DNA of 64,000 nucleotides from Rufibacter sp. LB8 (GTDB lineage: Bacteria > Bacteroidota > Bacteroidia > Cytophagales > Hymenobacteraceae): contig NZ_JADALJ010000001.1 in assembly GCF_014876185.1 (NCBI RefSeq), forward strand, positions 2,895,501-2,959,500. Direction: 5' to 3'. The position numbers and the translations under genes were made by a program. Numbering within the stretch: the first letter of the stretch is position 1; each line of letters starts with the position of its first letter. Shown here one piece after another: positions 47,150 to 54,588 of this stretch. The notes beneath the pieces are model-generated. The model was not told the origin of the DNA and made no database searches. It saw only the letters and a list, made by a program, of their open reading frames with translations.

Positions 47150-48649
47150 ATGAAAAGATTTCTCCCCCCTTTTTTATCTGCCTTACTGCTTTTAGGCATG
47201 GCCGCACCGGCTGCCCAAGCCCAGTCTACTCATCAGGAGGAAGCCGCGCGTTACCAGCATTTGGAAGATTTTAAAACGGATGCCGAGTATGGCAAGGCCT
47301 TGGGCCATGACATGGAGAAAATGCGCAAAGCCAGCGCTACCCAAAAAAGCCAACGCACCACCACCGCCCAACCGCTTTCTAAAAGGGTGCTGGGGTGGTA
47401 CCCGTACTGGAATGCCGAAGAATACACCACATATGACTTCAGCAACTTCCACACCATTGCCTATTTCTCTTATGAGGTAAACCCCAGCACGGGCGGCGCC
47501 ATCACCACCAGAACTTGGAATACTACTGGTTTGATTGCCGCGGCCCACGCCGCCGGCGTAAAAGTGGTCTTAACGGTCACCAATTTTGGCAACGCCAACA
47601 ACGCCACGCTCCTCAACAGCCCCGCCGCCAAGAAAAACCTCATCAACAACCTCATTACCGTGGTGAAAGCCCGCAACGGCGATGGCGTGAACATTGACTT
47701 TGAAACCGTGGGCGTGGCCCAGCGCGACAGCCTGACCAAGTTCATGAACGAACTGTCTGACCGGTTCCATGCGGAGATCCCTGGTTCCCTGGTGTCTATT
47801 GCCTTGCCCGCCATTCAGTGGACCGAGGTGTTCATGGTGCGCCAGATGACCCAGGTAGATGACTTCTACATCATGGGGTATGATTACCATTACTCTGGTT
47901 CATTGAAGTCTGGACCAGTGGCACCATTGAAAGCCAGCAATAGTGCCTACTGGGGCTCCACGCTCAATTCCACGTACTCTGTGAACTGGTATTTGGGCAG
48001 AGGCGTACCCGCTAACAAGCTTCATTTAGCAGTACCGTATTATGGTCGTCAATGGGCTACCAAAAGCGGCACCGTTCCAGACTCCACTAGAAACAAAGTA
48101 GCGGCCTCCATTTCCAAAGCATATGCCACCGCCAAAGTTGAGGCAGAGCGTTATGGCCGCCAATGGAGCACTCAAGGCGATGTTCCCTACTACACCTATC
48201 AAAGCAGCAGTGGACAATGGTACCAAGTATTTTATGATGACCCAGAAAGCTTAGGTCTGAAATATGACCTGGTGAACCAGAAGGGCTTGGCCGGCATAGG
48301 CATTTGGGCGTTGGGCCATGATAAAATGGCTGAGAACCCTGAGTTGAACGCCGTGTTGCGCGAGAAATTCCCACCGGCGCCTTTGTCTGCGGCAGATGAA
48401 CTAGACGCCGAAGGCAGCATGACCTATCCTAACCCGGTAAAGCGTGGCCAAGATGTAGCCCTGAGCAGGAAACTGAGCGGCGTTCCGGTGGCTTTGGCTT
48501 TGCGTGATGCCATGGGCCGTAATTACCCACAACCCGTGTTGAGCGCACAGGGCACGTTCAGCACCCAGGGCCTGGCGTCTGGGGTTTATTTCTTGACCGC
48601 CACCACCGCCAAAGGCAGCACCACCCACAGAGTTGTAGTAGTTGATTGA
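47150..48649 (+). CDS. GH18-type hydrolase with T9SS domain, copy 1
   Basis: This 499-residue secreted protein has a signal peptide (LSALLLLGMAAPAAQAQ), a GH18-fold catalytic domain (about 75-400) with the active-site strand DGVNIDFE, residues 178-185, catalytic Glu185, and a T9SS sorting domain (MTYPNPVKRGQ, ASGVYFLTATTAKG). GH18 enzymes hydrolyse chitin, peptidoglycan or N-glycan GlcNAc links; substrate uncertain. The canonical middle Asp of DGxDxDxE is Asn here. It is followed by a close paralogue, about 60 percent identical by eye. Confidence 0.88.
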   Translation: MKRFLPPFLSALLLLGMAAPAAQAQSTHQEEAARYQHLEDFKTDAEYGKALGHDMEKMRKASATQKSQRTTTAQPLSKRVLGWYPYWNAEEYTTYDFSNFHTIAYFSYEVNPSTGGAITTRTWNTTGLIAAAHAAGVKVVLTVTNFGNANNATLLNSPAAKKNLINNLITVVKARNGDGVNIDFETVGVAQRDSLTKFMNELSDRFHAEIPGSLVSIALPAIQWTEVFMVRQMTQVDDFYIMGYDYHYSGSLKSGPVAPLKASNSAYWGSTLNSTYSVNWYLGRGVPANKLHLAVPYYGRQWATKSGTVPDSTRNKVAASISKAYATAKVEAERYGRQWSTQGDVPYYTYQSSSGQWYQVFYDDPESLGLKYDLVNQKGLAGIGIWALGHDKMAENPELNAVLREKFPPAPLSAADELDAEGSMTYPNPVKRGQDVALSRKLSGVPVALALRDAMGRNYPQPVLSAQGTFSTQGLASGVYFLTATTAKGSTTHRVVVVD

Positions 48650-48663
48650 TTTATACATTTCCC

Positions 48664-48699
48664 AGAAAAGGCCTGCATCTTAACCGGTACAGGCTTTTT
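48664..48699 (+). terminator. Weak terminator between the GH18 genes
   Basis: AAGGCCTG and CAGGCTTTTTC form a short bulged stem, 15 nt past the first GH18 stop. Confidence 0.45.
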
Positions 48700-48711
48700 C
48701 ATTTCTGGTGC

Positions 48712-48756
48712 TTTCTGTTTTCGGGCTCATTCCTGAAAACGGAGCCAAAAACGAAA
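48712..48756. repeat. GAGCCC palindrome between the GH18 genes
   Basis: TTTCTGTTTTCGGGCTCATT faces GAAAACGGAGCCAAAAACGAAAA; it is 20 nt before the second GH18 start. Confidence 0.75.
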
Positions 48757-48775
48757 AACTAGTAGTCCATGCTTT

Positions 48776-50239
48776 ATGAAAAACCTGGTTCTTTTGTTCT
48801 GCTTTTTCGGATTGGGCCAACTAGCGGCTAATGGTCAGTTTGTGCACGCAGAAGACGCGGCCCACTACCAGCATTTAAATTTCAAGACAGACGCTGAATA
48901 TGACCAAGCCTTCGGCCGAAAACCAAAACCATTGCCAACTCAAAACAATCGTCGGGCAGACAAAGCACCGCTGGGTAAGAAAGTATTTGGGTGGCACCCG
49001 TCTTGGCTAGGCACTAATTATAGGGCTTATGATTATTCAAACCTCCACACCATTGCGTATTTCTCTTATGAAGTGAATCCGGCCACGGGCGGCTACAAAA
49101 CCATCCATAGTTGGCTTACCACAGACTTGGTGACCATCGCTCAGCAGGCGGGCACCAAAGTAGTGCTCACCGTCACCAACTTTGACAACGCCAACAACGC
49201 AACCTTGCTTAACAGCCCCGCCGCCAAAGCGAACCTCATCAACCAACTCATTACCTTAGTAAAAGCCCGCAACGCCAATGGTGTCAACATTGATTTTGAA
49301 GGCGTAGCTGTAGCCCAACGCGACAGCCTCACCAAGTTCATGAACCAGTTGGGCGCTCGTTTCCATACAGAGATTCCGGGCTCCCGCGTCTCTATTGCCT
49401 TGCCCGCTATTCAATGGATAGAAGTATTTATGGTAGCACAGATGACCCAAGTGGATGATTTCCTGATTATGGGTTATGGTTACTACTATGGCGGGGCAGA
49501 CAAAGCCGGCCCCAACGCGCCCCTAAAACCCAGTTCCTGGGCCTTTTGGGGACCCACGCTCAATCTCACCTATTCTGTAAACTGGTACCTGAACAAAGGC
49601 GTGCCCACTGAAAAATTATTCTTGGGTTTGCCTTACTACGGCCGAAGATGGGCCACCGCCAGCGCCACCGTTCCTTCGGCCACGCAGAATGCCAATGCGC
49701 CATCTGCCTCCAGAACCTACGCCGCAGCCAAAGCTGAACTAGCCGCCAACAACTACACCCGCCACTGGAACCCAGAAGGCGACACGCCTTACTATGTCTA
49801 CCAGCAAAACGGCCAATGGTTCCAGACCTTTTATGATGATGCGCAGAGCCTCGGGCTGAAGTATGATTTGGTGAACCAGAAAAACCTGGCGGGCATTGGC
49901 ATCTGGGCCCTGGGGTATGATGACACGTCCACTAATCCGGAGTTGAACAACCTGCTTCGCGTCAAATTCCCGCCGGTGGTCATGTCTGCGACAGACGCCT
50001 TGGAAGATGAAAAACCCAGTCTATACCCCAACCCTGTGAAACGCGGGCAGCCTGTGTTCTTGGGGAAAGCAGTTGGGGGAAAAGTGATTTTGACAGATGC
50101 TTTGGGCCGAAGTTTAACAATGCCAACAGTGAATGCAGATGGTCATTTCAGCACGGAGACATTTCCGGCAGGCTTATATTTCTTGACTGCTTCTACTTCT
50201 CAGAAAAGTGTTTCTTTCCGGTTGGTAGTAGTGGAGTAA
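48776..50239 (+). CDS. GH18-type hydrolase with T9SS domain, copy 2
   Basis: This 487-residue paralogue of the preceding gene has a signal peptide (LVLLFCFFGLGQLAANGQ). It shares the HTIAYFSYEVNP, KVVLTVTNF.NANNATLLNSPAA and TYSVNWYL blocks. Its active-site strand is NGVNIDFE (168-175): the first Asp is also Asn, but catalytic Glu175 is kept. The T9SS domain opens LYPNPVKRGQ. The change beside the catalytic residue may alter activity or specificity; the pair is a tandem duplication. Confidence 0.88.
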   Translation: MKNLVLLFCFFGLGQLAANGQFVHAEDAAHYQHLNFKTDAEYDQAFGRKPKPLPTQNNRRADKAPLGKKVFGWHPSWLGTNYRAYDYSNLHTIAYFSYEVNPATGGYKTIHSWLTTDLVTIAQQAGTKVVLTVTNFDNANNATLLNSPAAKANLINQLITLVKARNANGVNIDFEGVAVAQRDSLTKFMNQLGARFHTEIPGSRVSIALPAIQWIEVFMVAQMTQVDDFLIMGYGYYYGGADKAGPNAPLKPSSWAFWGPTLNLTYSVNWYLNKGVPTEKLFLGLPYYGRRWATASATVPSATQNANAPSASRTYAAAKAELAANNYTRHWNPEGDTPYYVYQQNGQWFQTFYDDAQSLGLKYDLVNQKNLAGIGIWALGYDDTSTNPELNNLLRVKFPPVVMSATDALEDEKPSLYPNPVKRGQPVFLGKAVGGKVILTDALGRSLTMPTVNADGHFSTETFPAGLYFLTASTSQKSVSFRLVVVE

Positions 50240-50252
50240 GCGGAATTGAACA

Positions 50253-50295
50253 CCCTGTTTTCGGGCTCATTTCAGGAAATGAAGCCAAAAACGGG
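50253..50295. repeat. GAGCCC palindrome, right arm altered
   Basis: CCCTGTTTTCGGGCTCATTTC faces GAAATGAAGCCAAAAACGGG; 14 nt past the GH18 copy 2 stop. Confidence 0.8.
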
Positions 50296-50343
50296 AATTG
50301 GACTTTGGCTTATTAATCTACGGTATCCAGATTTATGTTAATA

Positions 50344-50580
50344 TTAATCGTTCAGTCTTTTCATAACCATTCGGCTAAAAAATAAATATATCCCAGTTAT
50401 AAAAAGTAAATCAAAAACGATGATAAACTTTCCTTCTTCTATTAAGGTATTCCTGAAAATTGCCTGATGCAGTGCGAACGGAATAAAATTGAATGGGCCA
50501 AGCTGCAATATAAAATACCCCAAAGGTGCTACTAGCAGCAAGGGAAGTAAAATAGGTAAAGCCCAGCCTTTAAATCGCAT
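50344..50580 (-). CDS. Small membrane protein, unknown
   Basis: This 78-residue protein has two hydrophobic helices (about 8-27 and 52-68, IIVFDLLFITGIYLFF), with a short loop between them containing FNFIPFALHQAIF and a basic end RMVMKRLND. No family is recognised. The GC content here is lower than in neighbouring genes, which may indicate a different origin (by eye). Confidence 0.5.
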   Translation of the reverse strand: MRFKGWALPILLPLLLVAPLGYFILQLGPFNFIPFALHQAIFRNTLIEEGKFIIVFDLLFITGIYLFFSRMVMKRLND

Positions 50581-50618
50581 ATTATCGCCCTGATCCAGTT
50601 CAAAACTCCATAAACTCC

Positions 50619-50659
50619 CCTATTTTCGGGCTCATTTCCCAAAACGAGCCCGAATACGG
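50619..50659. repeat. GAGCCC palindrome, altered centre
   Basis: CCTATTTTCGGGCTC faces GAGCCCGAATACGG: the A in the left arm is matched by T in the right, a compensatory pair found nowhere else in the window. Confidence 0.8.
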
Positions 50660-50662
50660 AAA

Positions 50663-52084
50663 TCAATACTTCTCGTGCACTTCGGTCATGATGCGCACCA
50701 TCTCGTTTCTGATGTCTGTGGAGCTGCCTTTGAAGTTGTTGTTCATGAAACTGAAGAGCAGCAGCTTGCCGCTTTTGGTTTTGATGTAGCCGCTTTGGTT
50801 GTGCACATGCGCCAGCGTCCCGGACTTCCCGAAGACGTACGGCGGCTCCGCTTTGTAAATGTTCCTAAACGTGCCGGGTCTTCCGCCGGTGGCCATCATG
50901 GGCAAAAGTTGGTCGGTGGGGCGTTCCTGCTGCAGTTTCTGCAACAGGGCAATAATGGTGCGCGGCGTGAACATGTTCATGCTAGACAACCCAGAACCGT
51001 CTACCCACACCGGCGCATCTGGCAAATCTGAGAGGTAATTTTTCACCACGTGCTTAATCGCGCGCTCCACGCTCAAAGTATCTGAGAGCGTTCCGGAGCA
51101 GAGCACCATCAATTGTTCGGCAAAGAGGTTGTCACTCACTTGCAGCATTCGCTTGTACACGCTGTCACTTGGCAGGCCGTAAAACGTGGTGCCGCCTTTG
51201 GGCATAGGGCGCTTGAGCAAAGTCACTTTCTTTTTAAGCGTATCGGCCAGCAATCTCACCGTCATGTCTGGCGAAGGAATGAACGGCACTTCCACCGAGA
51301 AATTGGGGTTCGCCAGTTTGGGGAAAAACGTCAGCTCGTTGGTACGCCAGGCCCGCACAAAGGAATCACCGTGCGCGGCACGCGTGGTATCTGTCTTGAT
51401 GCCGGCCTTGAAGATGGCGGGTGTGGTGGAGAAAGAATTTCCATGATTTACGTTCACCCACACTGACCCATTGTTAGACGGCACCGGCGTGCTGGTTCTA
51501 CCGGTGCGCGCGAACTTCACAATGTTGCCATGGATGGGGAACACGCTGCGCTCTGGCTGATAATAATAATTATAATCGTCCCAACCCCAGTTATTGGCGA
51601 AAGGCGTGCTGGTCATGGGCGTCTCCACGTAAAACAGTTTTTCTTTTCGGTTTTTGAGGAAGTCATAGGCCAGCGAGTTCTTCAAATCCATGTGCGTGAA
51701 GGTAGGATCACCAGTTCCCCAGAAAATCAGCGAGTCGCCGCGCACCACGTACTTGAGCGCCGGAATAGAATCACCCAGCATCTTGATGCAAGCGTAATAC
51801 GTGAACAGTTTGGTGTTGGAGGCCGGCACAAAATATTTGTCAGCGTTATGCTCCACCACCGCCTTGCCCAGCGCGGGGTCATACAACACGAAGCCAATAA
51901 ACCGGTTGTTCAGCTTCTCAGACTCCAGAATGCGCTGTTTGATGACCTCGGGGCCATACGCCGGCGGCGGCGGCGGAGTAACTGCCACTGACATAGGCGT
52001 ATTTTTAGTGGTGGTACAACCGGCCAGCAACAACACAGTGAGCAAGGGCAACAGCCGGAAGGGTTTTAAAAGGATGGTTTGCAT
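50663..52084 (-). CDS. dacB: D-alanyl-D-alanine carboxypeptidase/endopeptidase (PBP4 type)
   Basis: This 473-residue lipoprotein (lipobox LAGC, Cys23) belongs to peptidase family S13: SxxK at Ser89-Asn-Thr-Lys92 (PASNTKLF), SDN in VSDNLFAEQL near residue 310, and KSGT in VFGKSGTLAHV as third motif. PBP4-type enzymes trim or cut D-Ala cross-links in peptidoglycan. The Pro-rich linker after the lipid anchor (VTPPPPPAYG) is typical. It is divergent from an LD-carboxypeptidase gene, so two peptidoglycan enzymes share an upstream region. Confidence 0.88.
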   Translation of the reverse strand: MQTILLKPFRLLPLLTVLLLAGCTTTKNTPMSVAVTPPPPPAYGPEVIKQRILESEKLNNRFIGFVLYDPALGKAVVEHNADKYFVPASNTKLFTYYACIKMLGDSIPALKYVVRGDSLIFWGTGDPTFTHMDLKNSLAYDFLKNRKEKLFYVETPMTSTPFANNWGWDDYNYYYQPERSVFPIHGNIVKFARTGRTSTPVPSNNGSVWVNVNHGNSFSTTPAIFKAGIKTDTTRAAHGDSFVRAWRTNELTFFPKLANPNFSVEVPFIPSPDMTVRLLADTLKKKVTLLKRPMPKGGTTFYGLPSDSVYKRMLQVSDNLFAEQLMVLCSGTLSDTLSVERAIKHVVKNYLSDLPDAPVWVDGSGLSSMNMFTPRTIIALLQKLQQERPTDQLLPMMATGGRPGTFRNIYKAEPPYVFGKSGTLAHVHNQSGYIKTKSGKLLLFSFMNNNFKGSSTDIRNEMVRIMTEVHEKY

Positions 52085-52489
52085 GTTTGGTGTAGTTTGG
52101 AACGCGTAAATAGCTGAATTTTCTGGTAATCTTGAAGGCTTGGGCGGGAAAAGCTACCCAAAGTTTTGAGCAAAGTCTTTCAAAGATGCTTTCTTCTTTG
52201 TCATCCTGTAAGGATCTCGGTGGCCAGCTGCAAGGGCGCTTACTAAATGCTTTCTTAGTTCGCCCACAAGTTCCTTTCAGGATGATACAGGAGGTAAGGC
52301 CCGAAGACAAAATGAAAGCAGGATAAAATTATTCGCCCCGCACTCCCCCCTTCATCCTGAAATTTAATTTTTTTTAAGAACAAGCCATGCCTTTGTAATA
52401 AATATTCGGCAAAAATTCAGGCTATCCCCGGCAAAGTCTGTAATTTAGGCTTTGTTTCTGAATCTGGTTCTTCCTCAACCCTAGTTACC
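52085..52489. other. Shared upstream region of dacB and the LD-carboxypeptidase gene
   Basis: 405 bp. It contains a CATCCTG hairpin module (52201-52285) and AT-rich flanks (TTTAATTTTTTTTAAG at about 52366). No convincing -7 box was identified for either gene. Confidence 0.55.
52201..52285. repeat. CATCCTG hairpin module
   Basis: TCATCCTGTAAGGA faces TCCTTTCAGGATGA, with TAGTTCGCCCACAAG before the right arm. A single-arm relative is at 57871-57912 (TAGCTTGCCCACAAGGTCC). Confidence 0.6.
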
Positions 52490-53545
52490 ATGGTTTTCCG
52501 TTCCCGGCGCGACGTATTGGCATCTCTTTCCCTGGCCGCGGCTGTACTTCCGCTTTTGGGGTTCAGTCCGAGCCTGGCAGTGGACAAGCAGCCCAAAACT
52601 TTGCTTCCGCCTCGCATTAAACCCGGCGACACAGTAGGCTTGATTTGTCCGGCCGGCGCGGCGTTCAGCAAAGAAACCGTGCAGGTGACCAAGGAAAGCC
52701 TGGAAGCGCTGGGCCTGAAAGTGAAGCTGGGGAAACACGTGTTTGACCGCTTCGGGTATCTGGCCGGCACAGACCAGGCCCGCGCCGAAGACGTGAACAG
52801 CATGTTCGCAGACAAAGGCGTACAGGCCATTCTGGCCATTCACGGTGGCTGGGGCTGTGCCCGATTATTGCCTTTGCTGGACTACAAAACCATCCAGAAA
52901 AACCCGAAGCCGCTGATTGGCTACTCAGACATTACCGCGCTGTTGGTGGCCATTTACGCCAAAACCGGCTTGGTCACCTTTCATGGCCCCGTAGGCGCGG
53001 CCACCTGGAATAAATTCTCAGTAGATTCTTTCAAGCAGGTCTTGTTTGACGCCGCCCCAGTTACGTTCCAGAACCCCAAAGAGCTAGGCGACAACCTGGC
53101 CCTTACCAAAGACCGCATCACCACCATCACGCCCGGCACCGCGCGCGGAAAACTGGTGGGCGGCAATTTAACGGTGCTCACCGCCATCATCGGGTCAGAT
53201 TATTTGCCCAACTGGAAAGACGCCATTTTATTCCTGGAAGACACCAATGAGAACGTGTACAAGGTAGACCGCATGCTCACGCAATTGAAACTGGCCGGCG
53301 TGCTGGATCAGGTGAAAGGCGTGGTGTTCGGAAAATGCTCAGACTGCAACCCCGGCAGCGGCGGCTACGGCTCGCTCACGCTGGAAGAAGTCTTGGAACA
53401 GCATTTGCAGTCCTTGAAAGTGCCCGTGTATTCCGGCGCCATGATTGGCCACATCACACATAAATTCACCGTACCCGTAGGCGCGGAAGCAGAAATAGAC
53501 GCAACCGCCGGTACCATTCGTTTATTGAGTGGCGCGGTGGTGTAA
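52490..53545 (+). CDS. ldcA: LD-carboxypeptidase (peptidase family S66)
   Basis: This 351-residue protein has an N-terminal SRRDVLASLSLAAAVLPLLG, which looks like a twin-arginine signal (RR at 6-7) with cleavage near residue 30. S66 catalytic residues are visible: nucleophile Ser146 in GYSDITALL, Glu250 in FLEDTNE, and His321 in MIGHITHKFTVP. LD-carboxypeptidases remove the terminal D-Ala of tetrapeptide stems in murein recycling or remodelling; most members are cytoplasmic, so export by Tat would be unusual but not unknown in Bacteroidota (inference). Divergent from dacB. Confidence 0.9.
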   Translation: MVFRSRRDVLASLSLAAAVLPLLGFSPSLAVDKQPKTLLPPRIKPGDTVGLICPAGAAFSKETVQVTKESLEALGLKVKLGKHVFDRFGYLAGTDQARAEDVNSMFADKGVQAILAIHGGWGCARLLPLLDYKTIQKNPKPLIGYSDITALLVAIYAKTGLVTFHGPVGAATWNKFSVDSFKQVLFDAAPVTFQNPKELGDNLALTKDRITTITPGTARGKLVGGNLTVLTAIIGSDYLPNWKDAILFLEDTNENVYKVDRMLTQLKLAGVLDQVKGVVFGKCSDCNPGSGGYGSLTLEEVLEQHLQSLKVPVYSGAMIGHITHKFTVPVGAEAEIDATAGTIRLLSGAVV

Positions 53546-53554
53546 GGGCACGTT

Positions 53555-53585
53555 TTCGTCCCCCTTTGCAGGGGGTTGGGGGATG
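53555..53585. repeat. Left arm of a CGTCCCCCTTT inverted repeat
   Basis: CGTCCCCCTTTGCAGGGGGT then TGGGGGATGA matches in inverse the segment at 54468-54500 (TCATCCCCCTACCCCCTTCA then AAGGGGGACG). The IS1 element is inserted between the arms. Confidence 0.7.
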
Positions 53586-53645
53586 ACAAGGAACGGCAAA
53601 AGAGTTACGGACGTTGACTATGAAACAAACCATAAGCTGAGCCAT

Positions 53646-53653
53646 ACATTTTT
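53646..53653. repeat. Target-site duplication of the IS, left
   Basis: ACATTTTT directly before the IS1 left inverted repeat; identical to 54441-54448. Confidence 0.8.
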
Positions 53654-54440
53654 GGTAGTGGTTTAGAAAGTATGATGGGATAAAAGCTGACAGTGAGTTG
53701 TTTAAGATGATGGAATGTTCGAAGTCCTCATCAAAATAAACTGTCCCCACTGCCAGAGCAGTAAGGTAGTAAAAAACGGAAAGAAAAAGAACGGTGCCCA
53801 GAACCTGCTATGCCACAGCTGCAGAAAGCAGTTCCAGGCCACGTACCAGTACAAAGGCGCCGATCCGGCCACAAAGCAGCTAATGGTGCGGCTTTTGGAG
53901 CGCAACAACGGCATCCGCGACATAGAGGCGCTGCTGGGGGTGAGCCGCAAGTGCATACTGGACAACCTGTGCCGGCAAGGCAGCCGACTCAGCATCGCAC
54001 CGGCGCGGCGCTGCTACGAGTCGGTGCAGATAGACGAGGTCTGGAGCTACGTGGGCAGGCGCAGGAAAGGGAAGTACTGGCTTTTGTATGCCTACTGCCC
54101 CGAGACGGATGAGGTTTTGGCTTACAGTTGCGGCCCCAGGAGCGCAGCAACTGTGAGGAAGCTGCTCAAGAAGCTGGAGAAAGCACACATTGGAGAATAC
54201 TGCACCGACCATTGGAGAGCCTTCGCCCAGGTGATACCTACAGAGAAACACAAGGTGGGCAAGGCTTACACAAAAAATATAGAAGGGGTAAATACCTGCC
54301 TCAGGGCCAGGAACAGGAGGCTGGTCAGGAAAACGACCTGCTTCTCCAAGAAAAAGGAGAACCATGATGCGAGCTTAAACCTAATGTTCAACTACCGAAA
54401 CAACCAAAAATCAAAGCATCATACATTGTAAACCACTACC
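53654..54440 (+). mobile_element. IS1-family insertion sequence, complete
   Basis: 787 bp. Terminal inverted repeats of 24 bp with three mismatches: GGTAGTGGTTTAGAAAGTAT (53654) and the inverse of 54417-54440. An 8-bp target duplication ACATTTTT flanks it. One transposase gene fills the element. Length, IR size and duplication length all fit the IS1 family. Confidence 0.9.
53715..54431 (+). CDS. IS1-family transposase
   Basis: This 238-residue protein has an InsA-like zinc ribbon (C10-P-H-C13, C33-H-S-C36) and HTH (GIRDIEALLGVSRKCILDNL), then the InsB-like DDE part (QIDEVWSYVGRRRKGKYWLLYA, EYCTDHWRAFAQVI, and NTCLRARNRRLVRKT). Both parts are in one frame, unlike classical IS1 from Enterobacteria that needs a -1 frameshift. 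No stop or frame defect: probably active. The stop lies within the right terminal repeat. Confidence 0.92.
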   Translation: MFEVLIKINCPHCQSSKVVKNGKKKNGAQNLLCHSCRKQFQATYQYKGADPATKQLMVRLLERNNGIRDIEALLGVSRKCILDNLCRQGSRLSIAPARRCYESVQIDEVWSYVGRRRKGKYWLLYAYCPETDEVLAYSCGPRSAATVRKLLKKLEKAHIGEYCTDHWRAFAQVIPTEKHKVGKAYTKNIEGVNTCLRARNRRLVRKTTCFSKKKENHDASLNLMFNYRNNQKSKHHTL

Positions 54441-54448
54441 ACATTTTT
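54441..54448. repeat. Target-site duplication of the IS, right
   Basis: ACATTTTT directly after the right inverted repeat. Confidence 0.8.
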
Positions 54449-54467
54449 TTATCAGCACGAGTAATCA

Positions 54468-54500
54468 TCCCCCTACCCCCTTCAAAGGGGGACGAAAAAG
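54468..54500. repeat. Right arm of the CGTCCCCCTTT inverted repeat
   Basis: Inverse of 53555-53585 with two or three differences. Without the IS the two arms would lie about 120 bp apart. Confidence 0.7.
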
Positions 54501-54513
54501 TAGAACACGAATT

Positions 54514-54553
54514 CCCGTTTTGGGCTTCATTTACAGAAATGAAGCCCAAAACG
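54514..54553. repeat. GAGCCC palindrome, variant GGCTTCATTT type
   Basis: CCGTTTTGGGCTTCATTT and AAATGAAGCCCAAAACGC around ACAG: both arms carry the same compensated change (GGCTTC/GAAGCC). It lies 35 nt before the GH3 gene start. Confidence 0.85.
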
Positions 54554-54588
54554 CACACTTAACCTTGAACACTAATTACCTGACAATC

